Source of the DNA: Albidovulum inexpectatum
Lineage (GTDB): Bacteria; Pseudomonadota; Alphaproteobacteria; Rhodobacterales; Rhodobacteraceae
Reading direction: 5' to 3'
Assembly: GCF_002927635.1 (NCBI RefSeq)
Contig: NZ_PRDS01000001.1
Coordinates: 248,001-312,000 of the forward strand
DNA length: 64,000 nucleotides
The translations under genes and the position numbers were made by a program. Below are positions 8,226 through 18,559 of the stretch, piece after piece; within the stretch, counting starts at the first letter, position 1; each line of letters starts with the position of its first letter. The notes below the pieces were generated by a model. It made no database searches. It was not told the origin of the DNA and worked only from the letters and a program-made list of their open reading frames with translations.

Positions 8226-9334
8226 CAGTCCATCACCCCCGGATTGAGGATGCCCCGTGGGTCGAATTTCGCGCGCAGTGCGCGTTCGATCCGGGCGATC
8301 GGCTCGGGCTGGGGCTGAAACGGAGGGATGCGGCTGCGTGTCTGTTCACTGGCCCGGATCAGGGTCGCGTGACCGTCGAACCTGCCCAGCCGCTCGCGTG
8401 CGTCCTCGCCCTCGGGCAAGACCGCCCAGATCAGTCCGCCGCCCCAGTCGAGCATGTAATCCCCCGCAAGACGCGCTACCAGATCCGGCGCTGCCGATGG
8501 CCGGGTCGAGATCCGCCAGATCTCGCCGCCCAGATCCGCAAGCGGCGCGACCCTGGCAACCCTGTCCCACAATCCCGCCACCTCGACCGGGTCGATTTCG
8601 GTGCGCACCTCGCCATGGCGCCCGAGAAGGGCCTCAAGCCGGCCGGCGCGGTAGGCGACGGATTTCTCGAACCCTTCGACGCGGATCATGACGCCTTCGC
8701 CCGGAACATAGGCCGCCCCTGTCACGTCATAGGGCGAGGATAGCGCGGCGCTCATCGCCGCGACCGCGGCCGTGGCGCCATGAACGTCAACGATGATCGT
8801 TGCCGCCAGATCGGGCGCAGGCAGGGTCTTGAACGCAATCTCGGTGATCACCCCCAGCGTGCCCCAGCTGCCGGCCACCAGTCGCGCAAGATCGTAACCG
8901 GTGACATTCTTCATCACCCGGCCGCCATTCTTCACGATCTGGCCGGTGCCATCGACAAAGCGCACCCCCAGGATCGCATCGCGGCAGGCGCCGGCCTGTA
9001 CCCTGCGCGGCCCCGAAACATTGGCCGCCACCATCCCGCCGACCGTTGGCTCGCCCTGGCTGTCCATCAGCAGACGCCAATCCGCAGGTTCGAAGGCAAG
9101 GCGCTGGTTCTCGGCCGCAAGCATGCCTTCGAGCGCGGACAAGGCCAGCCCGGCCCGCACGACGATCGTCAGCGCTTCGGGCTCGTACATCACGACGCCG
9201 TCAAGCCCCGAGACATCCAGCAGCTCGCCCGCGACGGGCCGCCCCACCGGCCGGGTTCCGCCCCCGCGAATGCGCAACGGCCCCCTGGCGTCGCGGATTG
9301 CTTCGGCCAGTTCGTTCTCGGACGTTACCCTCAC
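8225..9334 (-). CDS. glcE: Glycolate oxidase, FAD-binding subunit
   Basis: Second subunit of glycolate oxidase. 369 residues with the N-terminal FAD_binding_4 domain: RIRGGGTRPVGRP, then QGEPTVGGMVAANVSGPRR and the flavin-contact stretch VKNGGRVMKNVTGYDLARLV with GSWGTLGVITE. The C-terminal DPRGILNPGVMD is the family ending. GlcE is shorter than GlcD and lacks most of the C-terminal domain, as here. It sits 49 bp after glcD and its stop overlaps the glcF start. Confidence 0.95.
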   Translation of the reverse strand: MRVTSENELAEAIRDARGPLRIRGGGTRPVGRPVAGELLDVSGLDGVVMYEPEALTIVVRAGLALSALEGMLAAENQRLAFEPADWRLLMDSQGEPTVGGMVAANVSGPRRVQAGACRDAILGVRFVDGTGQIVKNGGRVMKNVTGYDLARLVAGSWGTLGVITEIAFKTLPAPDLAATIIVDVHGATAAVAAMSAALSSPYDVTGAAYVPGEGVMIRVEGFEKSVAYRAGRLEALLGRHGEVRTEIDPVEVAGLWDRVARVAPLADLGGEIWRISTRPSAAPDLVARLAGDYMLDWGGGLIWAVLPEGEDARERLGRFDGHATLIRASEQTRSRIPPFQPQPEPIARIERALRAKFDPRGILNPGVMD

Positions 9335-9383
9335 TTTGCCGCTCCCTCGCTGTTGAAGGCCTGATGAAGTGGCGCGCCCGCGA

Positions 9384-10817
9384 TCAGGCCGCGCGATGCC
9401 GGGCGCTGACGGTCAGGGGAAAGACCTTGCCCGGGTTCAGCAGCCAGTCGGGATCGAAGACATCCTTGACGCGCATCTGCGCCTCCATGTCGGCGGGGGA
9501 ATACTGCACCGGCATCAGATCGCGCTTCTCGATTCCGACGCCATGCTCGCCCGTCAGACAGCCGCCGACCTCGACACACAATTTCAGGATCTCGGCCCCG
9601 AGCGCCTCGCATTTCTCCAGATCGCCGGGCTTGTTGGCATCATACAGGATCAGCGGATGCAGGTTGCCATCGCCGGCATGAAAGACATTGGCGACATCCA
9701 GGCCGAATTGCCGGGACAACGCGCCGATACGTCCCAGAACCCGCGACAGGCTGGACACAGGGATGGTGCCGTCCAGACACATGTAATCGCTGATCTGCCC
9801 CATCGCGCCAAAGGCCGACTTGCGGCCCAGCCAGATGCGCGCGGCCTCGGCCTCGTCGTGGCTTTCCCGGAACTCGACCGGGTCATGGCGTGTCGCGATC
9901 TGGCGGATCAGGCCAAGCTGCTCGTCGATCTCGGCATCGCTGCCCTCGACCTCGACGATCAGCAGCGCCTCGCAATCGGGGTATCCGGCATGGGCGAATG
10001 CCTCGCATGCACGAATGCAGGGCCGATCCATGAATTCGATCGCCACCGGCAGCACGCCCGCCCGGATGATGTCCGCGACACAAGCCCCGGCCACTTCGTT
10101 CGAATCGAAGGCGATCAGGACGGGGCGCGCGCCCTCGGGCTTGGGCAGCACGCGCAGCGTGGCTTCGGTGACGATGCCCAGCTGCCCTTCCGACCCACAG
10201 ATGACCCCAAGCAGGTCCAGACCGCCCGCATCCATCCATGGGCCGCCGATATCGACCACGGTGCCGTCCATCAACACCATGCGCACACCCAGCAGGTTGT
10301 TGGTCGTGACGCCGTATTTCAGGCAATGCGCGCCGCCCGAATTCATCGCGATATTGCCCGCGATCGAACAGGCCAGTTGCGAGGAAGGGTCCGGCGCATA
10401 GAAGAATCCCTCGCCCTCGACGGCCGAGGTGACGGACAGGTTCGTGCGCCCGGCCTCGACCCGAATGAACCGGTCGGCGGGGCTGAATTCCAGAACCCGG
10501 TTCATGCGCGACAAGCCGATCACCACGGAATCCTCGGTCGGCATCGCCCCTCCGGCAAGTGAGGTCCCCGCTCCGCGCGGCACGACCGGCACCTTCATCC
10601 GGTGACACAGCCTGAGCACCTCCGAGACCTCCCTGGTCGATCGCGGCAAAACCACGGCCAGCGGGGGACAGCGATAGGCCGTCAGCGCGTCGCATTCATA
10701 GGCACGCAGCTCCACGGGATCTTCGATCACTGAATCCGGGCCAAGTGACGCGCGCAATTGGGCAACGATTTCGGCCTTGCGCCGGACAATCTCGGGGTTG
10801 GGTTCGGGAATCTGCAT
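9384..10817 (-). CDS. glcD: Glycolate oxidase, catalytic FAD-linked subunit
   Basis: Catalytic flavoprotein of glycolate oxidase. 477 residues from ATG 10817 (MQIPEPNPEIVRRK); GGAGGAGACC sits just upstream, while a longer frame starting 19 codons earlier has no such site. Visible blocks are VVPRGAGTSLAGGAMP (FAD pyrophosphate loop), PDPSSQLACSIAGNIAMNSG, GSEGQLGIVTEATLRVLPKP, and the C-terminal FAD-oxidase domain with NVFHAGDGNLHPLILYD and GCLTGEHGVGIEKRDLM, ending near LLNPGKVFPL. First gene of the operon glcD-glcE-glcF. No glcC regulator is in the window. Confidence 0.95.
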   Translation of the reverse strand: MQIPEPNPEIVRRKAEIVAQLRASLGPDSVIEDPVELRAYECDALTAYRCPPLAVVLPRSTREVSEVLRLCHRMKVPVVPRGAGTSLAGGAMPTEDSVVIGLSRMNRVLEFSPADRFIRVEAGRTNLSVTSAVEGEGFFYAPDPSSQLACSIAGNIAMNSGGAHCLKYGVTTNNLLGVRMVLMDGTVVDIGGPWMDAGGLDLLGVICGSEGQLGIVTEATLRVLPKPEGARPVLIAFDSNEVAGACVADIIRAGVLPVAIEFMDRPCIRACEAFAHAGYPDCEALLIVEVEGSDAEIDEQLGLIRQIATRHDPVEFRESHDEAEAARIWLGRKSAFGAMGQISDYMCLDGTIPVSSLSRVLGRIGALSRQFGLDVANVFHAGDGNLHPLILYDANKPGDLEKCEALGAEILKLCVEVGGCLTGEHGVGIEKRDLMPVQYSPADMEAQMRVKDVFDPDWLLNPGKVFPLTVSARHRAA

Positions 10818-10829
10818 GGTCTCCTCCGG

Positions 10830-10852
10830 ATTGGATAGGAAATATAACCAAT
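10830..10852. promoter_or_regulatory. Weak dyad upstream of glcD
   Basis: ATTGG (10830-10834) and CCAAT (10848-10852) form an inverted repeat with a 13-bp A/T-rich centre, immediately upstream of the glcD ribosome binding site. GntR-family regulators such as GlcC and PdhR read ATTGGT/ACCAAT elements, but these usually have a much shorter spacer. The region is AT-rich compared with its surroundings and probably contains the glc promoter. Confidence 0.25.
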
Positions 10853-10969
10853 TTCCCCAACTGGCAACGTTCAAACGTTTCTCTTCCCCCCGGCCATGTT
10901 ACCAGTCCCCAACCACTCGGGCACAAAAAAGTGACTCCAGTCCCGCGCAATATCTGGCATGATCCTGCA

Positions 10970-11332
10970 ATGCGAGTCGCGCTGCTGTTCATCCTGCTTG
11001 CCTGCCCTGCATTTGCCGACAGCCCGAACATTCTGGCGGCCGAGGCGGCAAGATCGTCGGATGGACGCTGGACGATCAGCGTCACGATCTCTCACCCAGA
11101 CACGGGATGGGATCACTTCGCCGATGGCTGGGAGGTATTGGACCCGCAAGGCGCACGCCTGGGCCTGCGGCCGCTGGCACATCCGCATGTGAACGAACAG
11201 CCCTTTACCCGCAGCCTGAGCGGCGTCGCGATTCCCGCCGGCACTAGCCACGTCGAGATCCGCGCGCGCTGTTCGATGGATGGCTGGTCGGGCTCTCGGT
11301 TCCGGCTGGATCTGGACAACGCGGGCGGCTGA
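10970..11332 (+). CDS. Conserved secreted protein of unknown function
   Basis: 120 residues from ATG 10970. A short signal peptide (MRVALLFILLACPAFA) is followed by a compact domain that reads like a single beta-sandwich: RWTISVTISHPDTGWDHFAD, GWEVLDPQGARLGLRPLAHP, FTRSLSGVAIPAGTSHVEIR and RCSMDGWSGSRFRLDL. I recognise this pattern only as a conserved hypothetical periplasmic protein of Rhodobacteraceae. There is no strong ribosome binding site, but the signal peptide fixes the start. It is divergent from glcD, 152 bp away. No function can be inferred. Confidence 0.6.
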   Translation: MRVALLFILLACPAFADSPNILAAEAARSSDGRWTISVTISHPDTGWDHFADGWEVLDPQGARLGLRPLAHPHVNEQPFTRSLSGVAIPAGTSHVEIRARCSMDGWSGSRFRLDLDNAGG

Positions 11333-11443
11333 CCCCACATCCGGAACGAGAGTCAAGTGCAAGACCGGCAGGGAATCGCCAGTCATGCGCAGATCGCGCA
11401 ATGCAAGAATCTTGTGAGTCGCGCGAATCGTTTCTCGCCGCTA

Positions 11444-11460
11444 GTTTACGTTACGTAAAC
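11444..11460. promoter_or_regulatory. 17-bp palindrome, probable operator
   Basis: GTTTACGT-T-ACGTAAAC is a perfect inverted repeat with 8-bp arms around a single T. It is AT-rich inside GC-rich DNA and lies 35 bp upstream of the ATG of the 67-residue gene. Palindromes of this kind are typical binding sites of dimeric TetR- or MerR-type repressors/activators. The regulator is not identified in the window. Confidence 0.5.
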
Positions 11461-11495
11461 AAAAAGAAACCGCCGTCGCCACCTGGGAGGAAGAC

Positions 11496-11699
11496 ATGAC
11501 AACCGAAGCCAGGCGTCGAGATGAAATCGACGCCATCGTGGACGATATCCTGGCCGCGCCCGAACGCGCCGAAGAACTGAAACGCCTGTTGCGTGCGCGT
11601 CTTCTCCGGCTCGAGAGTGCCCGAAGAAGACCGCGCCTGCGGCTTGTGAAGGACGATCGCGGAGATCCGGATACGTTCTGGGACAATGTTCCCGTCTGA
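11496..11699 (+). CDS. Small charged protein of unknown function
   Basis: 67 residues from ATG 11496, with GGGAGGAAGAC just upstream. The first 35 residues are acidic and helical (RRDEIDAIVDDILAAPERAE), the middle is arginine/leucine-rich (ELKRLLRARLLRLESARRR), and the tail is DDRGDPDTFWDNVPV. No signal peptide, membrane segment or metal motif. The good ribosome binding site and the palindrome 35 bp upstream support a real, regulated gene. I do not recognise the family. It lies tail-to-tail with the membrane protein gene that follows. Confidence 0.5.
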   Translation: MTTEARRRDEIDAIVDDILAAPERAEELKRLLRARLLRLESARRRPRLRLVKDDRGDPDTFWDNVPV

Positions 11700-11775
11700 G
11701 ACCTGACACGCGGGCAGATCCAACTCCGGGCTGCAAGCCCGGCAGGCAGGATCGCCGCATGCGCGGGCGGCGTTT

Positions 11776-13860
11776 TCAGCGTCGCCCTTCGCGCAGCCAT
11801 GCCCCGACGACCAAGGCGGCGGCAATCAGCAGGAAGGCCCAGGCCGGCAAGAGCGGCGCGATCCGCAGATCCAGCGCCTGATAGGCATCCCGCGGCGTGA
11901 TCCCGATCCAGCCCCGTCCCAATGCTGGCCTGCCGGGTCGTACCTGCCGCAAGGCGGGCAGCCCATCCTCGACAAGGATCGCGCCCCCGTTGGTTGGCCG
12001 CACCACGGGCAGCAACTTCTCGGATGTGGCAATGGTTTCCTCGAATTCGCGCGGGGCTGCGGGGGCCAGCGCGACCACGCGCTCGATATCACCATCGCGC
12101 AAACGGTAAAGGCCAATCTGGCGCGCATCGATGCGCGCCTCGAACCGCCCCGGCGCGGTTTCGTTCAACGGAAGGGTCGTCTCGGTCCCGTCCGGCGCGG
12201 TCACGGTCACTTCGTGCGCCTCGTCGGTCAGGCTGCGGCGCGTGATTGTCAGAGATCCGCCCTCGGCGCGTGCGGTCAGCGACTCCTCCTCCAGTTCGGG
12301 CTCTTTCATCATCCAGTGCGCCAGCCGCCGCAGAAGCTCGAGCTGCGGCCCGCCGCCTTCGAAGCCGCGATCCCAAAGCCATGCCTGGTCCGAGGCCAGC
12401 AGCGCCACCCGCCCCTCTTCGACCCGATCCAGCACCAGCAGCGGACGCCCGTCGGCGCCTTTCATCACCACATGACCCGATGGCTCGGCCAGATCGATCT
12501 GGCGCAACCAGCGCCCCCAGGCCGGGGCGCCCGCACGGCCGTGCTCGCCCCCATCAGGACGGAACTGCTCCAGCCGCTCGGTCACCGGGTGGCGTTGGCC
12601 AAGCTCGGTCACCTCGGGCAGATAGCCACCTTCAATGACCCGCCCGGTCGGGCGGGCGGGCAGGATTTCACCCAGGCCGGAATAATACAGGCTCTCGGCC
12701 GAGGCGAATTCCGGTCCCGCGGCAACGAGAACCGCGCCCCCCCTGCGCACATAGTCGCGGATATTGTCCAGGTAATGCGCCGGCAATATGCCGCGCAGTC
12801 GATACCGGTCGAAGATGATCAGATCGAATTCGTCGATCTTGTCGATGAACAGCTCGCGCGTAGGGAAGGCGATCAGCGACAATTCCGATACCGGCACCCC
12901 GTCCTGTTTCTCGGGCGGGCGCAGGATGGTGAAATGGACCAGATCCACCGCGCTGTCGGATTTCAGCAGGTTGCGCCAGGTACGCTCTCCGGCATGAGGC
13001 TCGCCCGAAACCAGCAGAACGCGCAGACGGTCGCGCACGCCGTTGATCTGGACAACGGCAATGTTGTTCCGGTCGGTCAGTTCGGAGGGATCGGCAGCGA
13101 CCTCGATCTGGACCACGTTCTGGCCCGCATGATCCAGAACCAGCGGAAGCGTCAGATCCTCGCCCACCGGGGCGCGCACGCGCAGTGCCTCGCCGCCATC
13201 CAGGGCAATCGACACCTCTACCGGGCGACCGGACAGATCAGACGGAACGGCGCCCTGTTCCTCGATCCGCAGCACCAGTTCGACACGCTCACCGATGATG
13301 CCATAGGTCGGCGCGGCCAGGATTTTCAACCGCCGATCCCAGTCGCTGCGCGACCCCGTCAGCAGCACATTGACGGGTGCGGGGAAAGGGGGCGCAGCCT
13401 GCAGGTCATGCACCTGACCATCGGTCACCAATATCGCGCCCGCCACCCGCGCCCGCGGCTCCTCGGCCAGTGCCTGCGCCAGGGCCGTCATCAGCGCGGT
13501 TCCGGTATCGTCCGCGCCATCGCCCACGACGATCTTTCGCAGCTCGGTATTGGGCAGGGCGGCGACCTCGGCCTCGATCCGGGCCACGGCCGCGCGGGTC
13601 TGGTCCAGACGATCGGACAGGCCCTGGCTTGCGCTTTCATCCACAACAAGCAGCACGATGTCCGACAAAGGGCGGCGGTTTTCCCTCTGCAGCGAAGGCT
13701 GCAGGATCGCGGCCAGCAGGCAGATCGCGGCAAGACCACGCAGCCACCACCCGGCCAGCCCGCGCCAGGCCGAAATCCCCACGACGACCAGCGCCAGCGC
13801 AGCCAGCGCGGCGATCAGCGGCCAGGGCAGCGACGGGTTCAGAACGATACGGTCGATCAT
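11776..13860 (-). CDS. Large membrane protein with VWA/glutamine-amidotransferase-like region
   Basis: 694 residues. Two N-terminal membrane segments (about 13-31 and 39-55) and one near the C-terminus (about 670-688) bracket a large domain outside the membrane. Residues 67-170 (DIVLLVVDESASQGL ... GAILVTDGQVHD) resemble a von Willebrand factor A domain without the full DxSxS metal site. The middle (FDLIIFDRYRLRGILP, YVRRGGAVLVAAGPEF) resembles the glutamine-amidotransferase-like domain found in these clusters. It is the last gene of MoxR-DUF58-DUF4159-this, and its ATG shares four bases with the stop of the DUF4159 gene (ATGA). Function is unknown; such clusters are thought to act on the cell envelope. 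Confidence 0.7.
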   Translation of the reverse strand: MIDRIVLNPSLPWPLIAALAALALVVVGISAWRGLAGWWLRGLAAICLLAAILQPSLQRENRRPLSDIVLLVVDESASQGLSDRLDQTRAAVARIEAEVAALPNTELRKIVVGDGADDTGTALMTALAQALAEEPRARVAGAILVTDGQVHDLQAAPPFPAPVNVLLTGSRSDWDRRLKILAAPTYGIIGERVELVLRIEEQGAVPSDLSGRPVEVSIALDGGEALRVRAPVGEDLTLPLVLDHAGQNVVQIEVAADPSELTDRNNIAVVQINGVRDRLRVLLVSGEPHAGERTWRNLLKSDSAVDLVHFTILRPPEKQDGVPVSELSLIAFPTRELFIDKIDEFDLIIFDRYRLRGILPAHYLDNIRDYVRRGGAVLVAAGPEFASAESLYYSGLGEILPARPTGRVIEGGYLPEVTELGQRHPVTERLEQFRPDGGEHGRAGAPAWGRWLRQIDLAEPSGHVVMKGADGRPLLVLDRVEEGRVALLASDQAWLWDRGFEGGGPQLELLRRLAHWMMKEPELEEESLTARAEGGSLTITRRSLTDEAHEVTVTAPDGTETTLPLNETAPGRFEARIDARQIGLYRLRDGDIERVVALAPAAPREFEETIATSEKLLPVVRPTNGGAILVEDGLPALRQVRPGRPALGRGWIGITPRDAYQALDLRIAPLLPAWAFLLIAAALVVGAWLREGRR

Positions 13861-16604
13861 TGGCCCAGCCTTTCCAGCAGCGCGGGCACATGAACCTGGT
13901 CGGATTTGTAGTTCCCCGTCAGCACATGCATGATCAGATTGACCCCAAAGCGATAGGCAAGCTCGCGCTGGCGCTCTCCGCCCAGGCCCCGGCCGACCGG
14001 GCGCAGGAAACGTCCGGCTTCATCCACCGCCCAGGCCGCGGCCCAGTCATTGCCGCCAATCACGACGGGCGTGACCCCGTCATTGAGGTTGCGAAAGGGC
14101 ATGCCATCGGCCTGTTCCGCGTCGTCCGGGGCCGCTTCGACCCATACCGTGCGGCCGGCATGGCGGCCGGGAAAATCGCGCAGAAGATAGAAGCTGCGCG
14201 TCAGGACATGGTCGGGAGGGATCGGCTCGAGCGGCGGAATGTCCAACGCCGCCGCAATGGCCTGCAGCCGCCGGCCCTCGGGGGTCGCGGCGCCAAAACC
14301 GGCAATATCCGCGTCGCGCGTGTCGAACAGGATCATGCCGCCTGACCGCAAGAAGCGGTTCAGCTTCAGATAGGCCTGCGCCGAGGGCAGCGCCTGATCA
14401 GCCGTGATGGGCCAGTACAGGAAGGTAAAGACCGACAGTTCGTCGCGCTCCAGATCGACTGCCATCGGGCTGATCGGCTCGACAGATGTGCGGGCATTCA
14501 GAACCCGCGACAAGCCCAGCAGGCCCGCCTGCGCGATGCGATCGACCTCGGCATCGCCCGTCACCACATGCGCCAGGACGACATTCCCCGCCGCGCGTAT
14601 CAGGCGGTCCTCCTGCTGCGCATGGGCCGGGCGAACCGCAGGCACGAGTAGAGCCAGGACAACCAGCGCAGCCACGCCGCGCGACAGCCGCCCCGACAGG
14701 GCCAGCGACGCCAGCGCATCGGCCAGAAGCAGCGTCAGCGCCGCAGCCAGCGCCCAGCCCTTCAGCGGCAGCTCGCGCGACCGCGACATTCCCTCGATGA
14801 CGGCCCCTGCCGGCCATTCGGCGGGCATCAGCTCACGCCCCTGCGCGATCACGTTCACGGCACGAAGGCTTCGATCCGAACGATACAGCCCCGGCGGCAG
14901 GTCGGGGCCGACCGGCTGGCCCAGCCGCTCGCCCGGCACGCCCGGCATGTCGACGGCATCGTTCAGCGCACCAAAGCCATCCAGAACCTTTTCAGGCACC
15001 CATGTCGTACCGCTCAGGTCCTCGGGTTCGCCCCCCGTGGGCCGTCCCGCGACCGCAAGCCGGTCAAGCATCTGCACGAACAGACCCGACAATGGCAGGC
15101 TGGACCATTCCGCATTCGCGGTCACGTGGAACAGGACGATCTGGCCCTGCCCCACGATGCGCCGGGTCACCAGGGGCGTTCCATCCGACAGGCGTGCGAT
15201 CGTTGCCTGGGCCAGATCCGGGCCCGGCTGGGCCAGAACCTGGGCGCGCACGGTCACGTCCGACGGAATGGTCAGCCCCGCAAAGGGCGAATCCGCATCG
15301 AACGGGGCAAGGCCCCGGGGCTGCCCCCAGCTCATCGTGCCGCCGCTGCTGCGCCCTCCGAGGCGCAAACGCACGGGCAACAGCGGGTCAAGCCTGTCCC
15401 GCCCCACATCCGAGGCGGCCAGATGCGGGCCGGCAAAGCGCAACAACAGACCGCCCGAGGCGATCCAGTCCGACAGCGCCTGCGACTCGGCCACCTGTGC
15501 GATGTCCGCAAGGATCACGACATCGGGCGCCGCGCGCAGTACGTCGGCAACGGTTCCCTCGATCAGGTCGGCATGGGCGTCCAGAGCCCGGCGAAGGTAG
15601 TAATCCGGCGCGAGCAGCTCCAACCCCTCGGCCCGCCCGGAATCCGAAACGATGGCGACCTTCGGGCGACGCAGTGCATCGCCGGCCAGCACCGTCGCGC
15701 CCGCACTGGTTTCGCCCGCGATCTGGAACCGTGTCACGCGGTTGCGCAATTCGGGTGGAAGGTCGAACCGGGCCTCGGCCCGGCGCGCATCGGTGTCGAA
15801 TCGGGCCGTGGTCCGGGCAAGCTCGCGTTCGATACCCGCCGGGTCGAGCCCATGGGCAACGACTTCGGCTTCGGCCTGCTGACCGGACTGCGCGCGCAGC
15901 ACCGGCAGGACGGCAGCCCCCTGATCGATCTGGGCAGGGCCCAGCGCCCGCATTGCGCGACCACCCAGCGCCACGGTCAGCCGCCCCCGTGCGGCCAGGT
16001 CGCGGGCCAGCGGCTCCTGCCCCGCGCGCGCCAGCCCGTCGGACAGCCACAGCGTGTCAAACCGCCCCTCGGGCAGGATCGACGCCAACAGCGCATGGGC
16101 ATCCGCGGCAGGCTCCCACGGTCTGGGGGAAAGTCCGGGCAGGCGATCGGCCAGATCCTCGGGCTCCTGCCACACGATTTCCGGTGGCGGATCGGTCAGC
16201 TGAACCAGGGCGACGGGCCGGCCGTCGCGCCGGGCCTCGGAGATCGCCGTCTCGAGACGCGCCAGCCTTTGCGGCCAGTCCCGCGCATCGCCCCAGCCGC
16301 CATCGACCACGACCAGAAGCGGCGCGGACTGGTCCTCGGGCACGGCGTCGGGATTGAGGACGGGCCCGGCAAATCCAAGGATGACCAGCGCCGCCGCGGC
16401 CATGCGCAAGAGCAGAAGCCACCAGGGCGTCCGGTCGGTCGTGCTGTCGTCGTCCTTCAGCCCCAGAAGCAGCGCAACCCCCGGGAAACGGCGCCGGATC
16501 GGCGCGGGCGGCACCGCACGCAACAGGACCCACAGGACCGGAAGCGCGGCCAGCGCCCACAGAAGCGCGGGCGACAGAAATCCTATCGGCCCCAGCACCA
16601 GCAT
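13857..16604 (-). CDS. DUF4159 domain protein with BatA-like N-terminal membrane domain
   Basis: 915 residues from ATG 16604 (MLVLGPIGFLSPALLWALAA), chosen because GAGGGAGC precedes it and its ATG overlaps the DUF58 stop (TGATG). The N-terminus is the Aerotolerance/BatA type: two membrane helices separated by RRRFPGVALLLGLKDDDSTT and TPWWLLLLRMAAAALVILGF. A VWA-like, amidotransferase-like region follows (about 100-480). Another pair of membrane segments lies near 630-680. The last 210 residues are DUF4159: EDRLIRAAGNVVLAHVVTG, SVFTFLYWPITAD, LKLNRFLRSGGMILFDTRDA, and FPGRHAGRTVWVEA. It is co-translated with both neighbours. The biochemical role is not known. Confidence 0.75.
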   Translation of the reverse strand: MLVLGPIGFLSPALLWALAALPVLWVLLRAVPPAPIRRRFPGVALLLGLKDDDSTTDRTPWWLLLLRMAAAALVILGFAGPVLNPDAVPEDQSAPLLVVVDGGWGDARDWPQRLARLETAISEARRDGRPVALVQLTDPPPEIVWQEPEDLADRLPGLSPRPWEPAADAHALLASILPEGRFDTLWLSDGLARAGQEPLARDLAARGRLTVALGGRAMRALGPAQIDQGAAVLPVLRAQSGQQAEAEVVAHGLDPAGIERELARTTARFDTDARRAEARFDLPPELRNRVTRFQIAGETSAGATVLAGDALRRPKVAIVSDSGRAEGLELLAPDYYLRRALDAHADLIEGTVADVLRAAPDVVILADIAQVAESQALSDWIASGGLLLRFAGPHLAASDVGRDRLDPLLPVRLRLGGRSSGGTMSWGQPRGLAPFDADSPFAGLTIPSDVTVRAQVLAQPGPDLAQATIARLSDGTPLVTRRIVGQGQIVLFHVTANAEWSSLPLSGLFVQMLDRLAVAGRPTGGEPEDLSGTTWVPEKVLDGFGALNDAVDMPGVPGERLGQPVGPDLPPGLYRSDRSLRAVNVIAQGRELMPAEWPAGAVIEGMSRSRELPLKGWALAAALTLLLADALASLALSGRLSRGVAALVVLALLVPAVRPAHAQQEDRLIRAAGNVVLAHVVTGDAEVDRIAQAGLLGLSRVLNARTSVEPISPMAVDLERDELSVFTFLYWPITADQALPSAQAYLKLNRFLRSGGMILFDTRDADIAGFGAATPEGRRLQAIAAALDIPPLEPIPPDHVLTRSFYLLRDFPGRHAGRTVWVEAAPDDAEQADGMPFRNLNDGVTPVVIGGNDWAAAWAVDEAGRFLRPVGRGLGGERQRELAYRFGVNLIMHVLTGNYKSDQVHVPALLERLGQ

Positions 16605-17493
16605 CAGCGCTCCCTCAGCGCCGCATACAGCCACAGCAGCGCGGACTGCGCGGCCTGATCCGTATGGTGGGTGGAAAACACCCAGCCCGCCCGCGCGGCC
16701 AGCGCGGTCAGACGCGCGCGCCGTTCCGCCATGCGGTCAAGATAGCGCGCGCGCAGATTGCCCGCCTTCAACGTCTCGTGCCGCAGGGTACCGGCCATGC
16801 TTTCGAAGATGGCGCGGCCATCGAAGGGGAAGGATTCCTCGACCGGATCAAGGATCTGCACCATGACACCTCGCACGCCCAGATCGGCGGCACGGGCCAG
16901 CGCGGCCTCGACCGGATCGAGGGGCCCCAGGAAGTCCGACAGGAACACCGCCCGCGCGCCGGGCAACAGGGCCAGCGGCGCGGGGGCGCCATAATCCTGA
17001 GGGGTCTGGGCCGTGGACAGGACATGCGCAAGGCGCATCAGCTGCACCTCTCCCGCGCGGGGCGGGCTGGCCGGTTCGGACAGCCCCACGCGCTCGCCTG
17101 CGCGGATCATCAGGACCGCCAGCGCCAGCGCCAGAAGGCGCGCCCGGGCGCCCTTGGCCGGGCGGTTGCGATCCCCGGCAAACTCCATCGAGCGCGAACC
17201 ATCGACCCACAGATGCACCGACTGCACCGCCTGCCATTCGCGTTCGCGCACGAAGGTCTGATCGGAGCGCGCCGATCGGCGCCAGTCGATGAAACGCGCC
17301 TCGTCACCCGAATGGGCCGGGCGATACTGCCAGAATTCCGACCCCATGCCGGAACGTCGGCGCCCATGTTCGCCCAGCTGCACATTGGCGGCCAGATGGC
17401 TGGCCTCGACCAGCAGGGGCGGCAGCGGCGCGGCAAGGCCTTGCGCGGCACGGCGCAGGCCCATGGGCCGCGCGGCGGTATCGCGCAATGCAC

Positions 17494-17497
<4 letters not shown>
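16604..17497 (-). CDS. DUF58 domain protein
   Basis: 297 residues. The DUF58 core is visible as GEHGRRRSGMGSEFWQYRP then GDEARFIDWRRSARSDQTFV, with the conserved E-x-R-x-Y/R-x-x-G-D-x-x-R-x-I-D-W pattern. VHLWVDGSRSMEFAG follows, a VWA-like strand with DxSxS reading DGSRS. Proteins of this kind are usually encoded beside MoxR ATPases. It starts at an ATGA overlap with the MoxR stop and ends at a TGATG overlap with the DUF4159 gene, so the three are translationally coupled. No membrane segment is evident, unlike longer DUF58 proteins. Confidence 0.85.
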
Positions 17498-18498
<1,001 letters not shown>

Positions 18499-18559
18499 GA
18501 CAAGTCCTCCGTCATTGGTCATAGTGGTAACATAAAGGCAGAAATCGGGGCGGGCACCA

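Noticed and set aside
11726-11742. Hairpin CCGGGCT-GCA-AGCCCGG between the 67-residue gene and the membrane protein gene
   Set aside because: There is no T-tract on either strand, so it cannot be called a terminator with confidence.
12214-16658. Several long plus-strand frames (500-560 codons)
   Set aside because: They are antisense to the DUF4159 and membrane protein genes, which show ordered domains, coupled starts and ribosome binding sites.
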